Source: Rhodopseudomonas palustris (GTDB lineage Bacteria; Pseudomonadota; Alphaproteobacteria; Rhizobiales; Xanthobacteraceae). Taken from it: a DNA stretch of 64,000 bases. Below, one piece after another: positions 31,423 through 40,498 of this stretch. The notes beneath the pieces are model-generated. The model saw only the letters and a list, made by a program, of their open reading frames with translations. It was not told the origin of the DNA and did no database searches. The DNA lies in NCBI GenBank assembly GCA_016215605.1, contig JACRJB010000021.1, positions 1-64,000 of the forward strand. The letters run 5' to 3'. Each line of letters opens with the position of its first letter. Within the stretch, counting starts at the first letter, position 1. The translations under genes were made by a program, and so were the position numbers.

Positions 31423-34400
31423 TCACATGTTCGTCGATGCAGAGGGGCTGGCGTCGTCGATCGGCGGCGCCGGCGGAGTTGTGCGCGGGACGCCCGCGGG
31501 CGATCGCCACCGCGCGATGCGCTCGCCGAGCGCGTCGAGATAGAGATAGACGACCGGCGTCGTGTACAGCGTCAGGACCTGCGACAGCAGCAGGCCGCCG
31601 ACGATTGTATAGCCGAGCGGCTGCCGCAGCTCCGAGCCGGTGCCGGTGCCCAGCATCAGCGGCAGTCCGCCCAGGATCGCCGCCGTCGTCGTCATCAGGA
31701 TCGGCCGGAACCGCAAGGTGCACGCCTGATAGATCGCGTCCTGCGCCGACAGCCCCTGCGTCCGCCGGACGTAGAGCGCGAAGTCGACCAGCATGATGCC
31801 GTTCTTCTTGACGATGCCGATCAGCAGGATGATGCCGATCAGGGCGATGACGCTGAGATCCATCTTCACCGCCATCAGCAACAGCAGCGCGCCGATGCCG
31901 GCCGACGGCAAGGTCGAGAGAATCGTGATCGGGTGGATCACGCTCTCATACAGCACGCCGAGAATGATGTAGATGACGATCAGCGCCACGCCGATCAGCA
32001 GCGGCGTGCCGGCCAGTGATGATTGAAACGCCTGGGCGTTGCCCTGGAACGAGGTCGCCAGCGAAGCCGGCTTGCCGGATGCCTTCTCAAAGGCCTGGAT
32101 CGCCGCCACGGCGTCGCCCAGCGCGATCCCGGGCTGCAGATTGAACGACAGTGTCACCGAGGGAAACATGCTCTGGTGATTGATCAGGATCGGGCTCGGC
32201 ACGATCTTGCTCGTCACCAGCGTGCTGAGCGGCACCTGCTGTCCGCTGGACGATGGCACATAAATCTGTTGCAGTGCCTCCGGGCCGTATTGGTCGCGCG
32301 GATCGACTTCCAGAATGACGTGATACTGGTTCAGTGAGGTGAACATCGTCGAGACGATGCGCTGGCCGAAGGCGTCGTCCAGTGTGTTGTCGATCGTGGC
32401 TGGCAGAATGCCGAAGCTGGAAGCCACATCGCGGTCGACCGTGATGTCGAGCCGCGGCCCGGCATTGGCCTGGTCGCTGGCGACGTCGGTGATGCCGGGG
32501 ATCTGCTTGAGCCTGTCGAGATAGATCGCCGCCCAATGGGCGAGCTCGGCGGAATCCGCGTCGGTCAGCGTGTATTGATACTGTGTCTTCGACAGCCGGG
32601 CGCCGATGGTGATGTCCTGCGCCGACTGCATGTAGAGCTCGATGCCCTGGATGCGAGCCAGCTCCGGCTTCAGCCGGGCGATGATCTGGTCGGCGCTGAC
32701 GCTGCGTTGCTCACGCGGTTTCAGGATGATGAAGATGCGGCCCTGGTTCAGCGTGGCGGTCGGGCCGCCCGGCCCGATATAGCTGGCGACCGATTGCACC
32801 GCCGGATCCTTCAGCAGCACGGCGACGATCGCCTGCTGCCGCTCCGACATCGCAGGGAACGAAATGTCCTGCGCGGCCTCGGTGATGCCGACGATCTGCC
32901 CGGTGTCTTCCTGCGGGAAGAAGCCCTTGGGGATCACGACATAGAGATAGGCGGTCAGCGCGATGGTGGAGAGCATCACCATGAGTGTGGCGAAGCGATG
33001 CCGAAGCACGACGCGCAGGCCGCGCGCGTAGAGCGCCAGCAGGGAGTCGAACGCCCGCTCGACGAGCAGATAGATCCGTCCGTGGCGCTTGTGGGTCTCG
33101 TCCTTCAGTAGCCGGGCGCACATCATCGGCGTCAGCGTCAGCGAGATGATCAGCGACAGGATGAGCGAGGCGGTGATGGTGACGGCGAATTCCTGGAACA
33201 GCTTGCCGACATAGCCGCCCATCAGGAACAACGGGATGAACACCGCAATCAGCGACAGCGTGATCGACACGATGGTGAAGCCGATCTCGGCCGATCCCTT
33301 GATCGCCGCCTGCATCGGGCTGAGGCCGTTCTCGATATGGCGGACGATGTTCTCGATCACCACCACGGCGTCGTCGACGACGAAGCCGACCGCGATCGAG
33401 AGCGCCATCAGCGACAGATTGTCGAGGCTGTAGCCGAGCAGATAGAGCACCGCGAAGCTGCCGACCAGCGACAGCGGCACCGTGACGGCCGGGATCACCG
33501 TCGCCCATATGTTGCGCAGGAACAGGAAGATCACCATGACGACCAGGCCGATGGTCAGCAGCAGCGTGTGCTGCACGTCCGAAACGGCCGCGCGGATCGT
33601 CTGCGTCCTGTCCGCCGCGATCGTCACCTTGACGGCCGGGGGCAACGAGGCCTGCAACTGCGGCAGCAGCGCCTTGATCCGGTCCACCGTCGCGATCACA
33701 TTGGCGCCCGGCACGCGCTGAACGGCCAGAATGATGGCGCGGTCCTTGTTGTACCAGCCCGCCAGCAGATCGTTTTCCGGCCCTTCCATCGCCTTGCCGA
33801 TGTCGCGGATCCGCACCGGCGAGCCGTTGCGATAGGCGATGATCAGCCCGTCGTACTGGTCCGGCTTGAGCAGCTGATCGTTGGTGTTGAGCGTGTAGGT
33901 GACGCGCGGGCTGTTCAGCGTGCCCTTGGGCAGATCGACATTGGCGCCGGCGACGACGCTGCGCACGTCTTCGAGGCCGATGCCGCGGGCAGCCAGCGCT
34001 TCCGGATCGACCTGGATGCGGATCGCCGGCTTCTGCTGGCCGCCGATGCCGACCAGGCCGACGCCGGGGATCTGCGAGATCTTCGGCAGCAGGATGTTTT
34101 CCGCATAGGCGTCGACGGTGGTGAGCGGCAACGAGTCGGAGGTCAGCGCCAGTAGCATCACCGGCGTCTCGGCCGGGTTCACTTTCCGGATCGTCGGCGG
34201 ATAGGGAATGTTCGGCGGCAGGGAAGGACTTGCGGCATTGATCGCTGCCAGCACGTCCGTCGCAGCGCTGTCGACGGTGCGCGACAGATCGAACTGAACG
34301 ATCAACTGCGCGACGCCGAGCGCGCTCGACGACGTCATCTGGACGACGCCGGGGATTTGGCTGAGCTGCTGCTCCAGAGGCGTTGCGATCGAGGATGCGA

Positions 34401-34575
34401 CGGTCTGCGGATCGGCGCCCGGCAACTGCGCCGAGATCTGGATGGTGGGATAGTTGACGTTGGGCAGCGCGCCGACCGGCAGCAGTCGATAAGTGGCGAG
34501 ACCGCACAGCAGGAGGCCGAGCATCAGCAGCGACGTCGCGATCGGGCGGCTGATGAAGGGGGCTGAGAGGTTCAC
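31423..34575 (-). CDS. RND multidrug efflux permease (MdtB/MdtC/AcrB superfamily)
   Basis: 1050 residues of an HAE1-type RND transporter. It opens with NLSAPFISRPIATSLLMLGL, contains LPNVNYPTIQISAQLPGADP in the first porter loop, the proton-relay helix 4 with ALSIAVGFVVDDAVVVIENIVRH (its two Asp residues intact) and FFPQEDTGQIVG in the second half, and ends after helix 12 with VYLYLDALGERIARW. It should pump drugs or other amphipathic compounds out using the proton gradient. The GTG start at 34575 overlaps the stop of the fusion-protein gene by four bases. No TolC-like outer membrane gene is nearby. A single permease rather than the MdtB-MdtC pair is present. Confidence 0.92.
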   Translation of the reverse strand: MNLSAPFISRPIATSLLMLGLLLCGLATYRLLPVGALPNVNYPTIQISAQLPGADPQTVASSIATPLEQQLSQIPGVVQMTSSSALGVAQLIVQFDLSRTVDSAATDVLAAINAASPSLPPNIPYPPTIRKVNPAETPVMLLALTSDSLPLTTVDAYAENILLPKISQIPGVGLVGIGGQQKPAIRIQVDPEALAARGIGLEDVRSVVAGANVDLPKGTLNSPRVTYTLNTNDQLLKPDQYDGLIIAYRNGSPVRIRDIGKAMEGPENDLLAGWYNKDRAIILAVQRVPGANVIATVDRIKALLPQLQASLPPAVKVTIAADRTQTIRAAVSDVQHTLLLTIGLVVMVIFLFLRNIWATVIPAVTVPLSLVGSFAVLYLLGYSLDNLSLMALSIAVGFVVDDAVVVIENIVRHIENGLSPMQAAIKGSAEIGFTIVSITLSLIAVFIPLFLMGGYVGKLFQEFAVTITASLILSLIISLTLTPMMCARLLKDETHKRHGRIYLLVERAFDSLLALYARGLRVVLRHRFATLMVMLSTIALTAYLYVVIPKGFFPQEDTGQIVGITEAAQDISFPAMSERQQAIVAVLLKDPAVQSVASYIGPGGPTATLNQGRIFIILKPREQRSVSADQIIARLKPELARIQGIELYMQSAQDITIGARLSKTQYQYTLTDADSAELAHWAAIYLDRLKQIPGITDVASDQANAGPRLDITVDRDVASSFGILPATIDNTLDDAFGQRIVSTMFTSLNQYHVILEVDPRDQYGPEALQQIYVPSSSGQQVPLSTLVTSKIVPSPILINHQSMFPSVTLSFNLQPGIALGDAVAAIQAFEKASGKPASLATSFQGNAQAFQSSLAGTPLLIGVALIVIYIILGVLYESVIHPITILSTLPSAGIGALLLLMAVKMDLSVIALIGIILLIGIVKKNGIMLVDFALYVRRTQGLSAQDAIYQACTLRFRPILMTTTAAILGGLPLMLGTGTGSELRQPLGYTIVGGLLLSQVLTLYTTPVVYLYLDALGERIARWRSPAGVPRTTPPAPPIDDASPSASTNM

Positions 34576-35747
34576 GGCAGCGCGTCCTGCACGGCACTCT
34601 GCAGATCCGCCTCCTGCGCCGCCTTTCCGTGTAGTGGCTGGACGCGGCTGCCTTGCTGCAGGCGATACTGGCCGTCGACCACCACGGTCTCGTCGCCGGA
34701 CAGTCCGCTCTCGATCAAGGCCTGTCCGCGGCTGATTTGACCGACCCTCACCGGACGCATCTCGGCCGTTCCCGCTGATGTAACGACGTAGACGTAGGAG
34801 CCGTTGGGTCCCTGCTGCACGGCCGAGCCTGCAACCGTCAGACCGTTCTCGAGCGTCGTCAGCAGCAGATCGACGCTGACGAGCTGGCCCGGCCACAGAC
34901 GGTGCTGCGCATTGGCGAATTCCGCCTTGAGCTGCACGGTGCCGGTCGCCTCTTCGATCTTGTTGTTGACGAGCAGCAGCTTGCCTTCGTCGAGCCTGGT
35001 CTTGCCGTCCTGGCTGTAGGCGATCACCGCAAGTGAACCCTTCGCCATCTGGTCCTGGATCTGCGGCAGGTCGGTCTCCGGCAGCGCGAACACGACAGAG
35101 ATCGGCTCGATCTGGGTCACAACCACGAGCCCGTTTGGATCGGTCGGATGGATGATGTTGCCGACGTCGATCTGCCGCACGCCGGTGATGCCGGGGATCG
35201 GAGAGGTCAGGCGGGTGTAGCCGAGCTGAATATTGGCCTGGTCGATCAGGGCCTGGTCGGACTCGACGGTGGCCTGCAGCTGCGCGACTTTTGCTTGCTG
35301 GGTCTCGATCGCCTGCGCGCTGGCAAAACCCTTGTCGCCGAGCTTGGTGTCGCGATCGAGATTGGCCTTGGCGTTGGCCAAATGCGCATTGTCGCGGTCG
35401 CGATTGGCGGCGAGCTGCGCGATCTGAGCCTGATAGGGACGCGGATCGATCTGCGCCAGCAGATCGCCCGCCTTCACGAATTGCCCCTCAGTGAAACTGA
35501 TCTCGGTGAGTTGTCCCTGAATCTGACTGCGGACGACGTCAGTGTTGGTGGCGGCGACGGTGCCGATGCCGCGCAAATTGATCGGTACGTCGTGGCGGCG
35601 CGCCTTTGCGGCGATCACCGGCACCGCGGCGACCGGTACGGGCACCACGGCGGCTGCGACAGCCGAATCGTCATGCTTGATGTACCAGACGCCTCCCGCC
35701 ACGGCCGATGCGACCAGCACGATGACGAGGATGAAGATGGTGCGCAT
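34572..35747 (-). CDS. RND periplasmic adaptor (MdtA/AcrA-like membrane fusion protein)
   Basis: 391 residues. A single N-terminal anchor (FILVIVLVASAVAGGVWYI) is followed by the lipoyl half-motif RGIGTVAATNTDVVRSQIQG...EGQFVKAGDLLAQIDPRPY (two blocks), a long coiled-coil hairpin (about residues 105-170, LAANRDRDNAHLANAKANLD), the second lipoyl half and a beta-barrel with SVVFALPETDLPQIQ. It bridges the RND permease and an outer-membrane channel. It heads the operon adaptor-permease-crcB-crcB and is divergent from poxB, with a 319-base shared upstream region. Confidence 0.92.
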   Translation of the reverse strand: MRTIFILVIVLVASAVAGGVWYIKHDDSAVAAAVVPVPVAAVPVIAAKARRHDVPINLRGIGTVAATNTDVVRSQIQGQLTEISFTEGQFVKAGDLLAQIDPRPYQAQIAQLAANRDRDNAHLANAKANLDRDTKLGDKGFASAQAIETQQAKVAQLQATVESDQALIDQANIQLGYTRLTSPIPGITGVRQIDVGNIIHPTDPNGLVVVTQIEPISVVFALPETDLPQIQDQMAKGSLAVIAYSQDGKTRLDEGKLLLVNNKIEEATGTVQLKAEFANAQHRLWPGQLVSVDLLLTTLENGLTVAGSAVQQGPNGSYVYVVTSAGTAEMRPVRVGQISRGQALIESGLSGDETVVVDGQYRLQQGSRVQPLHGKAAQEADLQSAVQDALP

Positions 35748-36066
35748 GAGAGCACGTCCTTGCGAGTGCGACGGGCGGTTGCCGCCGTCCCACAGTTGAT
35801 CAGTCGTCTCCGCCGATCTTTCGGAATCGCACGTCGCGCTCGGACTCAGGAAACAAAAGCTCTGCGGCGATGCGGTCGCTAAAAAACAGGCTTGGAATGC
35901 GAAGCAACGCTTTCCACCTGTCGGACGGTCAAGGCGATGAGGAGCGCGCAGGCGGCGCAGATCGAACGATCTGCCGCCTCCGCTGTTCGCTCACCACGCC
36001 GGTTCGACGCGAGGCGTCTCGCGCCGGATGTCCGCCAGGTCAAAACCAGTGCAAGGAGCAGGGCGC
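35748..36066. other. Divergent promoter region, RND/crcB operon versus poxB
   Basis: 319 bases containing the upstream regions of both transcripts. An inverted repeat gcgg-TTG-ccgc lies near 35783-35793. AT-rich patches occur at about 35848-35858 and 35880-35888. I saw no fluoride riboswitch, FixK box or clear sigma-70 pair. The poxB Shine-Dalgarno AAGGAG is at 36053-36058. Confidence 0.4.
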
Positions 36067-37797
36067 ATGCCCAAGATTGCAGATCGTATCGTCGAGACTC
36101 TTCATCAAGCCGGCGTTCGCCGCATCTTCGGCGTCGTCGGAGACAGCCTCAACGGGCTGACCGAAGCGCTGCGCGAGCACGGCGGAATTCAATGGGTGCA
36201 CGTCCGGCACGAGGAAGTCGCCGCCTTTGCCGCCGCCGGCGAATCCCAGATCACCGGCGAGCTCGCGGTCTGCGCCGGCTCCTGCGGCCCCGGCAATCTG
36301 CATCTCATCAACGGCCTGTACGACGCGCAAAGGACCCGCACGCCGGTGCTGGCGATCGCGGCGCAGATCCCGTCGGCCGAGATCGGCGGCAGCTATTTCC
36401 AGGAGACGCATCCGCAAAATCTGTTCCGGGAATGCAGCGTGTATTGCGAGCTGGTCACCGATCCGCACCAGTTCGACTACGTCATCGAGAATGCGATCCG
36501 CGCTGCGATCGGTCGTCGCGGCGTCGCCGTCGTGGTGATTCCGGGTGACGTGGCGTTGCAAGAGGCGTCATCGCGCGGCGTGTCGCCGGTCTCGGGCCTG
36601 CTGCCGCCTGCACCGGTCGTCACGCCCGGCGAGCCGGAGATCGAGGCGTTGGCAACGCTGCTCAACGATGCCGGCAAGGTCACGCTGTTTTGCGGACGCG
36701 GCTGCGCCGGCGCGCACGACGAGCTGATGGCTCTGGCCGAAGCGCTGAAGAGCCCGATCGTTCACGCGCTCGGAGGCAAGGAGTACGTCGAATACGGCAA
36801 CCCCTACGACGTCGGCATGACCGGTTTCATCGGCTTTTCGTCGGGCTATGAAGCGATGCACGCCTGCGACGTGCTGGTGATGCTGGGCACCGACTTCCCG
36901 TACAAGCAGTTCCTGCCGGGCGATGTGAAGATCGCCCAGGTCGATCTTCGCGCCGAACATCTCGGCCGCCGCTGCAAGCTCGACCTCGGCGTCGTCGGCG
37001 GCGTCCGCGAAACCATCGAAGCGCTGTTGCCCAAACTGACGACCAAGACCGATCGCGGCCACCTCGATCATTGCGTGGCGCACTACGTTTCGGCCCGGGA
37101 GGGTCTCGACGATCTCGCCAAGGGCACGCCCGGGCACAAGCCGATCCATCCGCAATATCTCGCCAAGCTGATCAGCGACAGTGCCGCCGAGGATGCGGTG
37201 TTCACCTTCGACGTCGGCACGCCGACGATCTGGGCGGCGCGCTATCTGAAGATGAACGGGCGCCGCCGCCTGGTCGGCTCCCTCGCGCACGGCTCGATGG
37301 CCAATGCGTTGCCGCAGGCGATCGGCGTCCAGGCGGCGCAGCCGGGCCGGCAGGTGATCTCGCTGTCCGGCGATGGCGGCTTCACCATGCTGATGGGCGA
37401 CCTGATCACACTGACGCAGATGAAGCTGCCGGTGAAGGTCGTGATCTTCAACAACGGCGTGCTCGGCTTCGTCGCGCTGGAAATGAAGGCCGCGGGCTTT
37501 GTCGAGCTCGGCACCGATCTGGAGAATCCGGACTTCGCCGCCATGGCGCGTGCGGTCGGCATTCACGGCGTGCGGGTCGAGGACCCCGGCGATCTGCCGG
37601 CCGCCGTGGCCGAGGTGCTCGCTCACGACGGCCCCGCCGTGCTCGACGTCGTCACCGCCAAGCAGGAACTGTCGATGCCGCCGACGATCGGTGCCGAGCA
37701 GGTCAAGGGCTTCAGCCTGTGGCTGATCCGGGCGGTGATGAGCGGGCGCGGCGACGAAGTGATCGATCTGGCCAGGCAAAATCTGCTGCCCCGTTAG
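36067..37797 (+). CDS. poxB: Pyruvate:quinone oxidoreductase (pyruvate dehydrogenase, ubiquinone), PoxB
   Basis: 576 residues, ThDP/FAD enzyme that decarboxylates pyruvate to acetate and CO2 and reduces ubiquinone at the membrane. N-terminal ThDP-pyrimidine domain with VRHEEVAAFAAAGESQ (catalytic Glu) and CAGSCGPGNLHLINGLYDA, central FAD domain (TLLNDAGKVTLFCGRGCAGAH), and C-terminal ThDP motif GDGGFTMLMGDLITLTQMKL...NN. It ends with the FSLWLIRAVMSGRGDEVIDL segment that activates PoxB at the membrane. Start ATG 36067 with AAGGAG eight bases before. It lies upstream of a YdeP-like oxidoreductase and cydAB, so electrons from pyruvate could go through quinol to the bd-type oxidase. Confidence 0.92.
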   Translation: MPKIADRIVETLHQAGVRRIFGVVGDSLNGLTEALREHGGIQWVHVRHEEVAAFAAAGESQITGELAVCAGSCGPGNLHLINGLYDAQRTRTPVLAIAAQIPSAEIGGSYFQETHPQNLFRECSVYCELVTDPHQFDYVIENAIRAAIGRRGVAVVVIPGDVALQEASSRGVSPVSGLLPPAPVVTPGEPEIEALATLLNDAGKVTLFCGRGCAGAHDELMALAEALKSPIVHALGGKEYVEYGNPYDVGMTGFIGFSSGYEAMHACDVLVMLGTDFPYKQFLPGDVKIAQVDLRAEHLGRRCKLDLGVVGGVRETIEALLPKLTTKTDRGHLDHCVAHYVSAREGLDDLAKGTPGHKPIHPQYLAKLISDSAAEDAVFTFDVGTPTIWAARYLKMNGRRRLVGSLAHGSMANALPQAIGVQAAQPGRQVISLSGDGGFTMLMGDLITLTQMKLPVKVVIFNNGVLGFVALEMKAAGFVELGTDLENPDFAAMARAVGIHGVRVEDPGDLPAAVAEVLAHDGPAVLDVVTAKQELSMPPTIGAEQVKGFSLWLIRAVMSGRGDEVIDLARQNLLPR

Positions 37798-37817
37798 CTC
37801 ACTCAGCGGCGAAACAC

Positions 37818-37882
37818 GGACGATGAGTCACTTCTGACGACGTGACGCATCGTCCAACTGCGCCGTCCGGCCACCGGACGGC
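37818..37882. terminator. Two tandem hairpins after poxB
   Basis: Hairpin 1: ggacgatg (37818-37825) pairs with catcgtcc (37848-37855), with inner arms gtcac/gtgac. Hairpin 2: gccgtccgg (37862-37870) pairs perfectly with ccggacggc (37874-37882) around a three-base loop. No T-run follows, but the double structure just after the poxB stop suggests a transcript end or processing point between poxB and the ydeP-like gene. Confidence 0.5.
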
Positions 37883-38089
37883 AGCGCAGCGCCGCCGGCA
37901 TTCCAGCTTCTTTGCGGCCGCGACACGGCCTCGCCGGTCGGCGGCCCGATCATGATTTCGCGAGCGTCTCCCGAGGCATCCAGCTTCGCAGGCTTCAGTG
38001 CGAAATGAAAACGCATCCACCTCGAAGCGTCCATCTGAAGAGAGAAGTGGGGCGGCTTGCTCCGCGATGGATCCTTCAGAGGTTGGATT

Positions 38090-40480
38090 GTGACCAAGCG
38101 CCCCGATGGAATTCGAGACTATGAGGAGCCGGCGGGCGGATGGGGAGCGCTGAAGGCGCTGGCCGTCGCGCTGAAGGAACAGCAGATCCTCGTCGAGGGC
38201 GTTCCCACTCTGTTGAAGCAGAACCAACCCGACGGCTTCGACTGCCCCGGCTGCGCCTGGCCCGACCCCAAGCACACCTCGGCCTTCGAATTCTGTGAGA
38301 ACGGCGCCAAGGCCGTCACCTGGGAATCGACGCCGAAGCGTGTCGGCCCGGAGTTCTTCGCGCAGCACACAGTCGCATCGCTGTGGGAGCGGTCCGATTA
38401 TTGGATCGAGGATCAGGGGCGGCTGACCCATCCGCTGCGATACAACGCCGAAACCGACAAATACGAAGCGGTCGACTGGCAGGCCGCGTTCGACGATATC
38501 GCCACGCGCCTCAACGCGCTCGACAATCCGAATCAGCTCGAGCTGTACACCTCCGGGCGTGCCTCGAACGAGGCGGCGTTTCTGTTCCAGCTGTTCGGCC
38601 GCCAGTTCGGCACCAACAATTTCCCGGACTGTTCGAACATGTGCCACGAGCCGACCTCGGTCGGCCTGCCACGGTCGATCGGTATCGGCAAGGGCACCGT
38701 CACGCTCGAGGACTTCGACAAGGCCGAGCTGATCATCTCGATCGGCCACAATCCCGGCACCAACCATCCGCGGATGATGACGCCGCTGCGCAACGCCTCG
38801 CGGCGCGGCGTCAAGATCATCGTGCTCAATCCATTGCGCGAGCGTGCGCTGGAGCGCTTCGAGGCACCGCAGGCGCCGATCGAAATGGCGACCACGTCGT
38901 CGACGCCGATCGCTTCGTGCTACTTTCAGGTCAAGGTCGGCGGCGACGCGGCTGCCCTGAAGGGGATCTGCAAGGCGCTGGTCGCCAAGGACAAGGCGGC
39001 GCGTGCCGCCGATCTGGCGCCGCTGCTCGATCACACCTTCATCGCCGGCCACACCGCCGGATTCGCCGAGATGGTCGCCGATCTCGAGACCTGCAACTGG
39101 TCCGCGATCGAACGCGCCAGCGGGCTGTCGCGTGCCGACCTCGAACGGGTCGCCGACGACTATGCGGCGTCGGACGCCACCATCGTCTGCTACGGCATGG
39201 GCGTCACCCAGCACGCCACCGGCACCGCCAATGTCCAGCAGATCGCCAATCTGCTGTTGCTGAAGGGCAATATCGGCAAGCCGGGCGCCGGCATCTGTCC
39301 GCTGCGCGGGCACTCCAATGTCCAGGGCGATCGCACCGTCGGTATCACCGAGCGGCCTTCGGCGAAGTTACTCGACCGGCTGCGCGATGTGTTCGGCTTC
39401 GAGCCGCCGCGCGCGTTCGGCCATTCGGTGGTCGACAGCATTGCGGCGATGCGCGACGGCCACGCCAAGGCGGTGATCTGCCTTGGCGGCAATCTGGCGA
39501 TGGCGGCGTCGGACCCGCAGGCCTGCTTTGCAGGATTCCGCCGGCTCGATCTCGCCGTGCACCTCGCCACCAAGCTCAATCGCACACATCTGCTGGCGGC
39601 CAAGACGACCTATCTGTTCCCGGTGCTGGGCCGCATGGACGCCGACATTCAGGCGTCCGGCCGCCAGGCGCTCACCGTCGAAGACTCGATGTCGATGGTG
39701 CACGCCTCACGCGGCTTCCTCACCCCGCCGAGCGATCAGGTGCGTTCGGAGCCGGCGATCCTCGCCGGCATCGCCAAGGCGACGCTGGCGGGCCGGACGC
39801 GAGTCGATTGGGACGCGCTCGCCGGCAACTACGACCTCATCCGCGACGCCATCGAAGAAGTGTTTCCGGAGTTCGAGGCCTACAACGATCGAATCCGCAA
39901 GCCGGGTGGTTTTCAGCTTCCGAACTCGGCCGCGATGCGGATCTGGAATACGCCGACCGGCAAGGCGAACTTCGCGATCTTCGCAGGCCTGGAAGAAGAC
40001 GAGACCACTGCGGACCCCGACGTGCTGCGGATGACCTCGCTGCGCGCGCACGATCAGTACAACACCACGATCTACGGACTGAACGACCGCTACCGCGGCG
40101 TGTTCGGCCGCCGCGACGTGCTGTTCGTCAACCCCAAGGACCTCGCGCGGCTGGGATTCGTCGAGGGCGACGTCGTCGATGTCGCGACCGCGCTGGACTA
40201 CGCGCGGCCCGACCGCATCGTGCAGGGACTGACGCTGGTCAGCTACAATCTGCCGGACGGCTGCTGCGCGTCTTACTACCCGGAAATCCAGCCGCTGGTG
40301 GCGCTCGAATTTCGCGATCCGGAGTGTCTGACGCCGTCCTACAAATCGATCCCCGTCAAGATCACGCCCGCCACGGCGCCGCTCGCCGGCGATCGGGCGG
40401 TGGCGCGCGACGGGATCGTCGGCAGACCTCCGACCGAGACGGCCGCTGCCCAACCTTCGCCGACTTCCCCCACCGAATGA
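38090..40480 (+). CDS. FdhF/YdeP-family molybdopterin oxidoreductase
   Basis: About 796 residues from GTG 38090, placed seven bases after AGAGG (38078-38082). The FdhF/YdeP family marks are present: FDCPGCAWPDP with its Cys pair for an Fe-S or structural site, a molybdopterin core with NFPDCSNMCHEPTSVGLPRSIG, RGHSNVQGDRTVGI, CLGGNLAMAASD, and a C-terminal molydopterin-dinucleotide-binding domain (RAHDQYNTTIYGLNDRYRG). YdeP of E. coli contributes to acid resistance but its substrate is unknown. The protein lacks the selenocysteine of formate dehydrogenase H. It is 18 bases upstream of cydA and probably in the same operon, which suggests that it delivers electrons to quinol. Confidence 0.82.
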   Translation: MTKRPDGIRDYEEPAGGWGALKALAVALKEQQILVEGVPTLLKQNQPDGFDCPGCAWPDPKHTSAFEFCENGAKAVTWESTPKRVGPEFFAQHTVASLWERSDYWIEDQGRLTHPLRYNAETDKYEAVDWQAAFDDIATRLNALDNPNQLELYTSGRASNEAAFLFQLFGRQFGTNNFPDCSNMCHEPTSVGLPRSIGIGKGTVTLEDFDKAELIISIGHNPGTNHPRMMTPLRNASRRGVKIIVLNPLRERALERFEAPQAPIEMATTSSTPIASCYFQVKVGGDAAALKGICKALVAKDKAARAADLAPLLDHTFIAGHTAGFAEMVADLETCNWSAIERASGLSRADLERVADDYAASDATIVCYGMGVTQHATGTANVQQIANLLLLKGNIGKPGAGICPLRGHSNVQGDRTVGITERPSAKLLDRLRDVFGFEPPRAFGHSVVDSIAAMRDGHAKAVICLGGNLAMAASDPQACFAGFRRLDLAVHLATKLNRTHLLAAKTTYLFPVLGRMDADIQASGRQALTVEDSMSMVHASRGFLTPPSDQVRSEPAILAGIAKATLAGRTRVDWDALAGNYDLIRDAIEEVFPEFEAYNDRIRKPGGFQLPNSAAMRIWNTPTGKANFAIFAGLEEDETTADPDVLRMTSLRAHDQYNTTIYGLNDRYRGVFGRRDVLFVNPKDLARLGFVEGDVVDVATALDYARPDRIVQGLTLVSYNLPDGCCASYYPEIQPLVALEFRDPECLTPSYKSIPVKITPATAPLAGDRAVARDGIVGRPPTETAAAQPSPTSPTE

Positions 40481-40498
40481 ACTGAACAGGCTCACCCG

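Noticed and set aside
35748-36066. Fluoride riboswitch ahead of the RND/crcB operon
   Set aside because: I looked for the crcB RNA core on the minus strand and found no matching paired elements; a covariance search would be needed to be sure.
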